The notes beneath the pieces were generated by a model, which was not told the origin of the DNA, ran no database searches, and worked only from the letters and a program-made list of their open reading frames with translations. Of a stretch of DNA of 64,000 nucleotides, positions 26,588 to 34,452 are shown one piece after another. Position 1 is the first letter of the stretch, and every line of letters begins with the position of its first letter. The position numbers were made by a program, and so were the translations under genes. This stretch comes from Rhodothermales bacterium (GTDB lineage Bacteria > Bacteroidota > Rhodothermia > Rhodothermales > UBA10348). The stretch lies in the NCBI GenBank assembly GCA_040221055.1, contig JAVJVN010000013.1, positions 62,001 to 126,000 of the forward strand, in the 5' to 3' direction.

Positions 26588-27926
26588 TCTGTTCGATGCG
26601 TCCGCCCGGCGGCTGCGCGGCAGCCGGGCACCTCTTGCCGATCGGATGCGTCCGCGCACCCTGGACGAGTTCTCGGGCCAGGAACACATCCTGGGGGAAG
26701 GTCGCCTGCTCAGGCGCGCCATCCAGGCGGACCGCGTCACGTCGCTCCTGCTGTTCGGCCCGCCCGGTACCGGAAAAACCACGCTCGCCCGGATCATTGC
26801 CGGAACGACCCGCTCGCACTTCGTGACCCTGAATGCCGTGTTGGCCGGTGTCAAGGACATCCGGGTGGCCATCCACGGCGCCGAGGAGCGCCTGCGGCTG
26901 CACGGACAGAAGACCATCCTGTTTATTGACGAAGTCCACCGCTTCAACAAGTCCCAGCAGGACGCCCTGCTTCCACACGTCGAAAACGGCACCGTCACCT
27001 TCATCGGCGCCACGACCGAAAATCCGTACTTCGAGGTCATCAAGGCCCTCGTGTCCCGTTCCCGCGTGTTCGAACTGCAGAGCCTGACGGAGGAGGATCT
27101 GGCCGATGCCGCCCGGCGGGCGCTCACCGATCCCGAGCGGGGATACGGCCGCATGAAGGTCACGCTCGACGACGACGCGCTCGCCCATCTCGTGTCGACG
27201 GCCAACGGCGATGCCCGCTCGCTGCTGAACGCCCTCGAACTCGCGGTGGAAACGACCGCCGAGGACGAAAACGGGGAGCGCCGGATTACGCGGGATGTGG
27301 CCGCCGAGTCCATCCAGAAGCGGGCGGTGCTGTACGACAAGGAAGGTGATGCCCACTACGATACCATCAGCGCGTTCATCAAGAGCATGCGGGGCTCCGA
27401 TCCGGATGGGGCCCTGTATTGGATGGGGCGCATGGTCTATGCGGGCGAGGACCCCCGGTTCATCCTGCGGCGCATGCTCATCTTTGCCGCCGAGGACATC
27501 GGGTTGGCCGACCCACGCGCACTCCAGGTGGCCGTTTCGGCCGCGCAAGCCTTCGAGTACGTCGGCATGCCGGAAGGCCGGTTCCACCTCGCCCAGTGTT
27601 GTCTGTACCTGGCAACGGCCCCCAAAAGCAACACGACGGCCGCGTTCTTCGACGTTCTCTCGCACATCGAGAACGAACGTACCGACGACATTCCGAACCA
27701 CTTGAAGGACGGTACCCGCGACAAGAAGGGCCTCGGTCACGGGGAAGGCTACCTGTACCCCCATGCGTACCGGAATCACTACGTTCCCCAGCAGTATCTG
27801 CCCGATGGTATGCAGGGGTCCGAATTCTACACCCCGAGCGATATGGGATACGAACGCACCATCGCCGAGCGCCTGGCGTACTGGCGGTCACGGAAGGAAG
27901 GTGAGGAAGATACCGATGCGTCGTAG
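26577..27926 (+). CDS. rarA: Replication-associated recombination protein A (RarA/MgsA AAA+ ATPase)
   Basis: The product is 449 residues; the start at 26577 (MTDDLFDASARRLRGSRAPL) replaces a longer frame that runs through the upstream gene. RarA is a clamp-loader-like AAA+ ATPase acting at stalled forks. It has the early DEFSGQEHILGEGRLLRRAI, Walker A FGPPGTGKTTLARI, Walker B TILFIDEVHRFNKSQQDALL and sensor 1 FIGATTENPYFEV. The C-terminal tetramerisation region has the typical ISAFIKSMRGSDPDGALYWM and PNHLKDGTRDKKGLGHGEGY. It appears complete. Confidence 0.95.
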   Translation: MTDDLFDASARRLRGSRAPLADRMRPRTLDEFSGQEHILGEGRLLRRAIQADRVTSLLLFGPPGTGKTTLARIIAGTTRSHFVTLNAVLAGVKDIRVAIHGAEERLRLHGQKTILFIDEVHRFNKSQQDALLPHVENGTVTFIGATTENPYFEVIKALVSRSRVFELQSLTEEDLADAARRALTDPERGYGRMKVTLDDDALAHLVSTANGDARSLLNALELAVETTAEDENGERRITRDVAAESIQKRAVLYDKEGDAHYDTISAFIKSMRGSDPDGALYWMGRMVYAGEDPRFILRRMLIFAAEDIGLADPRALQVAVSAAQAFEYVGMPEGRFHLAQCCLYLATAPKSNTTAAFFDVLSHIENERTDDIPNHLKDGTRDKKGLGHGEGYLYPHAYRNHYVPQQYLPDGMQGSEFYTPSDMGYERTIAERLAYWRSRKEGEEDTDAS

Positions 27927-27935
27927 ATTGCCCGC

Positions 27936-28472
27936 ATGACCCACCCGCTCATCCGCGTCGCCAATGCCATCGACCGTGCCCAGGACCGGCTCGGCAAGTG
28001 GATCATTTGGGTCGCGCTCGTCATGGTGCTGATTGCCGCGTTCAACACCTTTGCCCGGTACACCGACCGGATGACGGGACTCGGGCTGAGTTCGAACATG
28101 TACATCGAGCTGCAGTGGTACCTGTTTTCCGTGCTCTTCCTGTTGGGGGCAGCGTATACCCTGAAACACGATGCCCATGTCCGGGTGGATCTGCTCTATG
28201 GCCGATTGGGTCCGGTCGGGAAGGCCTGGATTGACCTGGGTGGGACGGTCCTGTTCCTCATCCCGTTCTGCGTGCTCATGCTCTGGGTGTCCTGGCCGTC
28301 CGTGGTCAATTCCTGGAGCGTCATGGAAATGTCGCCCGATCCGGGTGGGTTGCCCCGCTACCCCATAAAGACCGTCGTACCGCTCGCCTTCATCCTGGTG
28401 CTCATCCAGGGCATTTCGCTCGGTTGCCGGTCCCTGGCCACCATCCGCCTGGGAGGGGCGCCGACCGCATGA
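27936..28472 (+). CDS. dctQ: TRAP transporter small membrane subunit (DctQ)
   Basis: The product is 178 residues with four predicted membrane helices: WIIWVALVMVLIAAFNTFAR, a second around LQWYLFSVLFLLGAAYTL, a third around GTVLFLIPFCVLMLWVSW and a fourth around VVPLAFILVLIQGISLG. The loop KHDAHVRVDLLYGRLG after helix 2 is the DctQ signature. It pairs with DctM in a sodium- or proton-driven uptake system. The stop overlaps the dctM start (ATGA). The gene starts 9 bases after rarA. The partner binding protein is encoded about 1.2 kb further on, on the other strand. Confidence 0.92.
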   Translation: MTHPLIRVANAIDRAQDRLGKWIIWVALVMVLIAAFNTFARYTDRMTGLGLSSNMYIELQWYLFSVLFLLGAAYTLKHDAHVRVDLLYGRLGPVGKAWIDLGGTVLFLIPFCVLMLWVSWPSVVNSWSVMEMSPDPGGLPRYPIKTVVPLAFILVLIQGISLGCRSLATIRLGGAPTA

Positions 28473-29788
28473 ACGGCGATATCCTTGCCCCGCTGATGTT
28501 TGTCGGCGCCCTGCTGCTCATTTTCTCGGGCTTTCCGGTGGCGTTCTCCCTGGGAGGGACCGCGCTGATCTTCGCCTTCATCGGCGTCGAAATGGGATAC
28601 TTCGATTGGCATCTGCTGTTGGCCATGCCGGACCGCACGTTCGGCATCATGTCCAACTTCGTGCTCCTGGCGGTGCCCTTCTTCATTTTCATGGGGACCA
28701 TGCTGGAAAAATCCCGCTTGGCCGAGGATCTGCTGACCACCATCGGTCAGGTGTTCGGTCCGGTCCGCGGGGGATTGGCCCTGGCCGTGGTATTCGTGGG
28801 GGCCCTGCTGGCCGCGGCAACCGGTGTCGTGGGCGCCAGTGTGGTAGCCATGGGCATGATTTCGCTGCCTGTCATGATGCGTTATGGCTACAGCAAGGAG
28901 CTCTCTGTGGGCGTGATCACGGCGTCGGGCACACTCGGACAGATCATTCCCCCGTCGGTCGTACTGATCGTGCTGGCCGACCAGATGGGCGTGTCGGTGG
29001 GCGACCTGTTCCGGGGCGCCCTCATCCCGGGCATCATGCTGGCCGGGATGTATGCGGCCTATTGCGGGGGCGTAGCCATCTTCCAGCCTCGGAAGGCCCC
29101 GGCACTTCCACCCGAGGCGCGACCGGATGACCTGTCGAAGCTGCTCCGCCGCGTGGCGCTGGTTCTCATGCCCCCGCTGGTGCTCATCCTCTTGGTCCTC
29201 GGGAGCATTTTCGCCGGGATCGCCACGCCCACCGAGGCGGGTGCACTCGGGGCACTCGGAGCCATGGGGTTGGCGGCTGCGAACCGTCGGCTGAACTGGA
29301 AGGCCGTCCGAGAAACCGCCGACGTAACGACCAAGCTGACGTCCATGGTCCTGTTCCTGCTTATCGGGTCGACCGCGTTTGCGCTCGTATTCCGCGGCCT
29401 GAACGGCGACCTGTGGATTGAAGGGCTGCTCACTAACCTGCCGGGAGGCGTCATCGGCCTGTTGATCGTGGCCAACCTGGCCATTTTCATCCTGGGGTTC
29501 TTCATCGACTTCTTTGAGATCGCGTTCATTGTGATCCCACTCCTTGTGCCGGCGGCCGCCCTGTTGGGGGTGGATCTCATCTGGTTCGGCGTCATGATCG
29601 GCATGAACCTGCAGATGTCCTTCCTGACGCCCCCGTTCGGTTTCGCGCTCTTCTATCTGCGTGGGGTGGCTCCCCCGGGCATAACCACCGCCCAGATTTA
29701 TCGCGGCGCGGTGCCCTTCATTGTCATCCAGATGATTGGCCTGCTGGCCATCATCCTGTGGCCGGAACTGGTCAGCTGGGGTCGATAA
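28469..29788 (+). CDS. dctM: TRAP transporter large permease (DctM)
   Basis: The product is 439 residues with about 12 membrane segments from the start MNGDILAPLMFVGALLLIFS. It is the transport subunit of a tripartite ATP-independent periplasmic transporter. Family landmarks are GFPVAFSLGGTALIFAF, AVVFVGALLAAATGVVGASV, GTLGQIIPPSVVLIVLAD and LGVDLIWFGVMIGMNLQMSF with LTPPFGFALFYLRGVAP. The internal repeat typical of DctM (two halves with the PPS and PPFG hairpin tips) is visible. The substrate cannot be read from DctM. Its 3' end overlaps the convergent esterase gene by 17 bases. Confidence 0.94.
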   Translation: MNGDILAPLMFVGALLLIFSGFPVAFSLGGTALIFAFIGVEMGYFDWHLLLAMPDRTFGIMSNFVLLAVPFFIFMGTMLEKSRLAEDLLTTIGQVFGPVRGGLALAVVFVGALLAAATGVVGASVVAMGMISLPVMMRYGYSKELSVGVITASGTLGQIIPPSVVLIVLADQMGVSVGDLFRGALIPGIMLAGMYAAYCGGVAIFQPRKAPALPPEARPDDLSKLLRRVALVLMPPLVLILLVLGSIFAGIATPTEAGALGALGAMGLAAANRRLNWKAVRETADVTTKLTSMVLFLLIGSTAFALVFRGLNGDLWIEGLLTNLPGGVIGLLIVANLAIFILGFFIDFFEIAFIVIPLLVPAAALLGVDLIWFGVMIGMNLQMSFLTPPFGFALFYLRGVAPPGITTAQIYRGAVPFIVIQMIGLLAIILWPELVSWGR

Positions 29789-30428
29789 GCGAGGCCAGGA
29801 CATCCGGGTCCATCCGGTGCCCCCCCTCGAAGGTGACGAGCCGGGCGGCGCATCCGTGACCGGAGAGCGTGGCCATGGCGCGGTCCACCCGGTCTGGCGG
29901 AAACAGTGCATCATCCGAACCGGCCACCACCACGATCTCGGGTACATCGGCCAGGAGCGCCCATTCCTCATCGCTCAGGTCGTCCGCTGCGGGCGCGGCC
30001 CACAGGATGAGTTGGTCGGGCTGCACGGCTCCGTTGGCGACCCATCGGCTGGCCGTCGGCGCTCCCTGGCTGAATCCCAGGACGCGCAGGCGCAGGTGGT
30101 CGGGTGCCTCCTCCAGAAGGTGCTCCAGGAGCGCATCGAGCCACGCCACGTGGTCCAGGATTTCGTACTCCCGCTCCTCCCGGGTCATCCAGGAGGCGCC
30201 CACCGTGCGTTCGCGGTGGTTCGTGTAATACCGGGACAGGCCTTCCGGGCACACCAGGACCCGACCCGGAACCAGCAGATCCTGCGTGGACGTCAGGTCC
30301 GCCGCAAAGTCCGGAGCGAGCTGCCCATAGCCATGCAGGGCGACCATCAACTCGCATGTTTCGGCCGATACGTCCCCGCTGGCGGTGTACCGGGCCATCC
30401 GGGTGACCGGAAAATGATGATTCTTCAT
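29772..30428 (-). CDS. Alpha/beta-hydrolase (phospholipase/carboxylesterase type)
   Basis: The product is 218 residues, no signal peptide. The catalytic triad is readable: nucleophile elbow GFSQGAPTA near residue 118, Asp in VVVAGSDDALFPP and His in FEGGHRMDPDV. An oxyanion-hole segment ALHGYGQ lies near residue 30. The size and motifs match the carboxylesterase/YpfH group acting on short acyl esters. The start overlaps the LOG-family gene's stop by four bases, so the two are a transcription unit, probably together with dctP upstream. Confidence 0.88.
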   Translation of the reverse strand: MKNHHFPVTRMARYTASGDVSAETCELMVALHGYGQLAPDFAADLTSTQDLLVPGRVLVCPEGLSRYYTNHRERTVGASWMTREEREYEILDHVAWLDALLEHLLEEAPDHLRLRVLGFSQGAPTASRWVANGAVQPDQLILWAAPAADDLSDEEWALLADVPEIVVVAGSDDALFPPDRVDRAMATLSGHGCAARLVTFEGGHRMDPDVLASLIDPS

Positions 30429-30976
30429 AGTGAGTCGTTGAGGGCCTCAATGACATCCCCGGGATCGGAGATGATGCGGAACAGCGGTTCGCCGGACGCG
30501 CGGATGAATCCCTGTTCGTTCATTTCGGCGAAGAAACCCATCAGCGAATCCCAGAACCCGTTCAGGTTCAGGAGTACGATGGGTCGGTTGTGGTAGCCCA
30601 ATTGCCGGAGCGTCAGGACCTCCATGAATTCCTCCAACGTGCCGTACCCGCCCGGAAGCACGAGGTAGGCATCGCCCCGCTCGTACATGATCCGCTTGCG
30701 TTCCCGCATGGTATTCGTCAGGATGAGCTCATCGGCCAGTTCATAGGCAATGCCCTCCTTGTCCTTCAGGGCGTGCGGAATGACGCCGACCACGTGGCCG
30801 TCCTGTTCATGCACCGCACGGGCCAGCGTGCCCATGAGACCGACGGCTCCACCGCCGTAGACGAGCTGCAGGTCATGCAGGGCCAGCGCACGGCCCACCC
30901 ACGCTGCCGCGTCGTGATAGTCCGGGTGGATCCGGTTGCTTGACGAGCAATAGGTGGTGATCGCGTGGATGGCCAT
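30425..30976 (-). CDS. LOG-family nucleotide 5'-monophosphate phosphoribohydrolase
   Basis: The start at 30976 gives MAIHAITTYCSSSNRIHPDY and a 183-residue product, the standard size. It has the Rossmann GGG (VYGGGAVGLMGTLARAV) and the LOG signature LPGGYGTLEEFMEVLTLRQ with the preceding MRERKRIMYERGDAYLVLP. Family members hydrolyse N6-modified AMP or AMP/GMP to base and ribose-5-phosphate; many bacterial ones are simple nucleotide salvage enzymes rather than cytokinin makers. It lies two bases after the dctP stop and overlaps the esterase start. Confidence 0.9.
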   Translation of the reverse strand: MAIHAITTYCSSSNRIHPDYHDAAAWVGRALALHDLQLVYGGGAVGLMGTLARAVHEQDGHVVGVIPHALKDKEGIAYELADELILTNTMRERKRIMYERGDAYLVLPGGYGTLEEFMEVLTLRQLGYHNRPIVLLNLNGFWDSLMGFFAEMNEQGFIRASGEPLFRIISDPGDVIEALNDSL

Positions 30977-30978
30977 GA

Positions 30979-32079
30979 TCAGCGATTGAATGCGAACGTA
31001 CTGTAGGATTGCTCGGCCACATTCATCCACCGGTTCGACACGTCGGCAAAGGCCTTGTACGAGGCGTGAATTTCACCATACTGGGTATTCGAAGCGGCCT
31101 CCTGTTCCAGCAGATCCCGGGCAATGCGTCGCGCCTCGACCAGGATATCGTTGGAGAACGGCTCCAGCGCAATGTCCTTCTGGAGGAGCCGGTCCAGGGC
31201 CGGGGGATTCCGGGCGTCGTAGGAGGCCAGCATGCCGACGTTGGCCTCGGCGCAGGCCGCTTCCATGGCCGATTGGTAGGTGGATGGAAGCTGGGCCCAG
31301 GCGTCCTGGTTGATGTAGAAACTCAGCCCCGGTCCGGGCTCCCACCACCCCGGGTAGTAGTAATTCTTTGCGACCTGCCAGAATCCGAGTTTTTCGTCGT
31401 CATACGGGCCGGTCCACTCGGTGGCATCGATGGTTCCGGTCTCCAGGGCGGCGTACACATCGCCACCGCCGAGCACCTGCACATTCACGCCCATTTCCGC
31501 CATGACCCGACCGCCCAGGCCGGGTATCCGCATCTTCAATCCGCGCAGATCGGCCAGGCTGTCGACTTTCCGGCGGAACCAGCCGCCCATCTGGACGCCG
31601 GTATTGCCACCCGGATAGTTGCGGACGTTGAAATCAGCGAACATGCGCCGGGTGAGTTCCAGTCCCTCCCCGTGGTACATCCAGGCATTGAACTGCCGGG
31701 CGTTCAGTCCGAACGGGACCGTGCAGTCGAACGCCAGCGCCGGGTTCATGCCCGTGAAATAATAGCTCGCCGAGTGCCCCATCTGGACCGTACCCTTCTG
31801 GACGCTGTCCAGCACCTGGTCGAACGGGACCATCTCACCGGCCGGGAAAACCCGAACCGTGAATCGGCCATCGGTCAGGCTCTCGAGCCTATTGGCCATG
31901 ACTTCGGCAGCGTGGAAAATCGTGTCGAGGGACCGGGGGAAACTCGATACCAGGCGCCACTGCACGCGGGGATTCGTCTGGATGGCGGGTGCGCCGTCGT
32001 CGGCCGCGGCACAGCCGGTCAGCAGGGCGCCTCCGGCGGCGGTCAGTGAGGCGTTGCGGACGAATTCACGACGTTTCAT
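30979..32079 (-). CDS. dctP: TRAP transporter substrate-binding protein (DctP)
   Basis: The start at 32079 gives MKRREFVRNASLTAAGGALL, a twin-arginine-type signal that ends in a lipobox (LLTGC), so the protein is probably a Tat-exported lipoprotein. The 366-residue binding protein has AFDCTVPFGLNARQFNAWMY, MRIPGLGGRVMAEMGVNVQV and DATEWTGPYDDEKLGFWQVA followed by YYYPGWWEPG. The last block resembles the TakP/mannitol-chloroaromatic subgroup that binds 2-oxo acids; the conserved Arg of MRIPGLGG is the usual carboxylate anchor. It is the partner for DctQM at 27936-29788, which lie on the opposite strand. Confidence 0.92.
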   Translation of the reverse strand: MKRREFVRNASLTAAGGALLTGCAAADDGAPAIQTNPRVQWRLVSSFPRSLDTIFHAAEVMANRLESLTDGRFTVRVFPAGEMVPFDQVLDSVQKGTVQMGHSASYYFTGMNPALAFDCTVPFGLNARQFNAWMYHGEGLELTRRMFADFNVRNYPGGNTGVQMGGWFRRKVDSLADLRGLKMRIPGLGGRVMAEMGVNVQVLGGGDVYAALETGTIDATEWTGPYDDEKLGFWQVAKNYYYPGWWEPGPGLSFYINQDAWAQLPSTYQSAMEAACAEANVGMLASYDARNPPALDRLLQKDIALEPFSNDILVEARRIARDLLEQEAASNTQYGEIHASYKAFADVSNRWMNVAEQSYSTFAFNR

Positions 32080-32130
32080 GGGCAGTTCGGGAGATGGATG
32101 CAAGGGGGCGGACCCGAATATACACGCCCG

Positions 32131-32841
32131 TCACGTCTTCGGTCGGAGTGGACGCATGACCACCTCGGAAATCAGATAGTTGTCCGGTGCTTCGAGCACA
32201 TGGATGACCGTGGACGATACGTCCTTGGCCTGCATGGGGTTGTTGGAAATGGGCACGCCGGCCTGTTCGAAGAACTCCGTTTCGATGGACCCCGGAAAGA
32301 TGCAGGTCACTTTTATGCCATCGTTGCGCAACTCCTTGAAGAGCGACTCGGAATAGCCCCGGAGTCCGTACTTGGTCACGTTGTAGGCCCCGACGTTCGG
32401 ATTCCCGATGAGTCCGGCGACCGAGGCCACGTTCAGGATATGTCCCCCGAATCCGTCGGCTTCATTCTGTGCCCGCATGAGCGGAATGGCCGCCCGCGTG
32501 CACAGGAAAACGCCGGTCAGGTTCACGTCCATGAGCTGCTGCCATGTTTCGAGCGACATCTCGTCCGCCGGGCCGAATTTTCCCAGGCCGGCGTTGTTTA
32601 TGAGGATATCCACGCGATCGCCAATACGGTCAAATGCGTCCTTGACCGCATCTTCCAGGCGGACGTCACAGACGATGCCCGTGAAACGGGGACCCAGCTC
32701 TTCGGCCAGGGCATCCAGCCGGTCCTGGCGGCGGGCAAGCCCGAACACCTGGGCGCCTTTCGCGACGAGATCCTTGGAGAAACGGGCACCGAGTCCGGAA
32801 CTGGCCCCGGTTACGACGGCCACTTTATCGGTCAACTGCAT
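32131..32841 (-). CDS. Short-chain dehydrogenase/reductase (SDR)
   Basis: The product is 236 residues from the start MQLTDKVAVVTGASSGLGAR; the longer frame to 33324 crosses the divergent methyltransferase gene and is rejected. It has the cofactor motif TGASSGLG, CDVRLEDAV, the structural NNAG (ILINNAGLGKFG) and the catalytic Ser, Tyr and Lys in NVASVAGLIG and YNVTKYG. An Arg after the TGxxxGxG (LARRQDR) suggests NADPH. The substrate is unknown. It is read towards dctP but separated from it by 51 bases. Confidence 0.9.
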   Translation of the reverse strand: MQLTDKVAVVTGASSGLGARFSKDLVAKGAQVFGLARRQDRLDALAEELGPRFTGIVCDVRLEDAVKDAFDRIGDRVDILINNAGLGKFGPADEMSLETWQQLMDVNLTGVFLCTRAAIPLMRAQNEADGFGGHILNVASVAGLIGNPNVGAYNVTKYGLRGYSESLFKELRNDGIKVTCIFPGSIETEFFEQAGVPISNNPMQAKDVSSTVIHVLEAPDNYLISEVVMRPLRPKT

Positions 32842-32986
32842 GGTGGGTGTTGGGTGGGTGGGTGGGTTCAACCTGCGGGGTTGCATGCGGGGCGGTCCGG
32901 CCGGGTTCCCGGCGTGTCCGATCGGATGGAACGCGCTATTTTGTCGCACGGCTTCATGCCTTCGCCCACCTCCCCGGAAACAGCCC

Positions 32987-33724
32987 ATGCCCTCCAGACC
33001 CACCAATCGCGAGAAAGCCGAACAGGACCTGGCCCGTCTGGAGCAGGATGCGGGTGCCCCCTCCGCCGATGCTGCCGCGTTTCCACCGGAGGAGATCATC
33101 CGACTGCTCGAACCGCACGTATCGCCGGAGCGGATGGTGCGCATCAGGGACGTCGTGGCCGCGCGGACGCGGCATATCGTTCCCGTGGTGGAAGGGGTGG
33201 CCAACACCGGCAACGTGAACGCGGTCATGCGCACAGCGGAAGGCCTGGGACTGCAATCCTTCCATGTGATCAAGGGGGATACCCCGCCCAAGCATTCCCG
33301 CCGGACGTCACAAGGCGCCCACAAGTGGCTGGATGTGGCCTTCTGGGAATCCCCGGTCGACTGTGTGCAGGCGTTGCGCGCGTCCGGCTACAGGATCCTG
33401 GTGACGCACCTGGACCCGACCTCCGTTCCGATTGATGAAGTGGATTTTTCGATGCGCTCCGCGCTGGTGTTCGGCAACGAGAAGTCCGGCGTGAGTCCCG
33501 AACTCCTGGCGCTGGCCGATGCGTCCATCGTGCTGCCACTCACGGGATTCGTCCAGAGCTACAACATCTCGGTGGCGGCGGCCATGGCGCTTCACTTCGC
33601 AGACCGGGCCCGGCGCGCGGCGGGTGTGGGTGCCTTGACACCGGACGAACGCCTCCGGTTGGAGGCGGACTTCCTCATGCGCGCCGTGCGGCATGCGGAC
33701 GAGATCCTGGCGCTGGCGCGGTAA
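32987..33724 (+). CDS. TrmH/SpoU-family RNA 2'-O-methyltransferase
   Basis: The start at 32987 gives MPSRPTNREKAEQDLARLEQ and a 245-residue product. The SPOUT motifs are present: ANTGNVNAVMRTAEGLGLQS (motif 1), SALVFGNEKSGVSPELLALA (motif 2) and LPLTGFVQSYNISVAAAMAL (motif 3). The N-terminal ARTRHIVPVVEGVAN matches the TrmH tRNA Gm18 enzyme rather than the 23S RlmB type, which has a substrate-binding L30e-like domain missing here. The basic C-terminal extension is short. A TATTTTG element lies about 45 bases upstream. Confidence 0.88.
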   Translation: MPSRPTNREKAEQDLARLEQDAGAPSADAAAFPPEEIIRLLEPHVSPERMVRIRDVVAARTRHIVPVVEGVANTGNVNAVMRTAEGLGLQSFHVIKGDTPPKHSRRTSQGAHKWLDVAFWESPVDCVQALRASGYRILVTHLDPTSVPIDEVDFSMRSALVFGNEKSGVSPELLALADASIVLPLTGFVQSYNISVAAAMALHFADRARRAAGVGALTPDERLRLEADFLMRAVRHADEILALAR

Positions 33725-33727
33725 GGC

Positions 33728-34348
33728 TCAGGATGGTCCGGTTGGCGTTTTGGTCAGCCGGATGGCGCGCCAGATCCCGCCGAATGCGGCCGGGACGTTG
33801 GCCTCCACTTCCAGCGGCAAACCCGCCACGAGGTCCTGCCAGCGGCGATTGATGTCCGAGAAGAGGAGGGATGCCGGGATGTTCAACACGCGGCGCACGA
33901 GTCCCGGTTGTTCGCGGTCGTCGGAGCGGAATTTGTCCATGAGGGACAGCGTCCCGCCGGGCTTCAGGACCCGCGTTGCCTCCTGGAGACAGGCCTTTCC
34001 GTCCGGTACGACGGCGGCAATCAGGTGAACCAGGACGACATCGAACCAGGCATCGGTAAACCCGAGGTTTTGTGCGTTCATGCGGTACGACTCCACGGTC
34101 ATGCCCAGGGCGCGGGCGCGGCGGCGCATGCTGTTCAGCATGGGACCTGAAAGGTCCACGGCCGTGACGTGGCAGCCCTCGGGCAACAGCGGCAGATCGA
34201 GGCCGGTGCCGCATCCGACAATCAGGACGCGATCCCCCGGCCGGACGGCTGCCAGCGTCACGGCCCGCCGCCGCGCCCCCGCCAGCGGAGCCGCCAGGAG
34301 GTCGTAGACGGGCGAATAGAGGGAATATCGGAGACTCGACCAGTTCAT
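33728..34348 (-). CDS. SAM-dependent class I methyltransferase
   Basis: The start at 34348 gives MNWSSLRYSLYSPVYDLLAA; 206 residues. Motif I is RVLIVGCGTGLDLPLLPEGC and the next acidic position is AVDLSGPMLNSMRRR. The last strands carry RVLKPGGTLSLMDKF. This is the ubiE/phospholipid N-methyltransferase-like group; the substrate is unclear. It converges with trmH, the stops being a few bases apart, and is divergent from the TPR lipoprotein. Confidence 0.87.
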   Translation of the reverse strand: MNWSSLRYSLYSPVYDLLAAPLAGARRRAVTLAAVRPGDRVLIVGCGTGLDLPLLPEGCHVTAVDLSGPMLNSMRRRARALGMTVESYRMNAQNLGFTDAWFDVVLVHLIAAVVPDGKACLQEATRVLKPGGTLSLMDKFRSDDREQPGLVRRVLNIPASLLFSDINRRWQDLVAGLPLEVEANVPAAFGGIWRAIRLTKTPTGPS

Positions 34349-34404
34349 GTTGGGCTTACCCACGCCTTCGGGCAAAGGTTGCCGATCGTCATGTGCGGAA
34401 CCGA

Positions 34405-34411
34405 TATATTG
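34405..34411 (+). promoter_or_regulatory. Possible -10-like element TATATTG
   Basis: TATATTG lies about 42 bases before the ATG of the TPR lipoprotein gene. A similar TATATTG occurs before the HIT gene and TATTTTG before the trmH gene. It resembles the Bacteroidota -7 box TAnnTTTG, but no matching -33 box at the right distance is clear. Confidence 0.25.
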
Positions 34412-34452
34412 CGCTGTCGAGCCGCACGCCTATCCACCATCCCGGATTCCCC

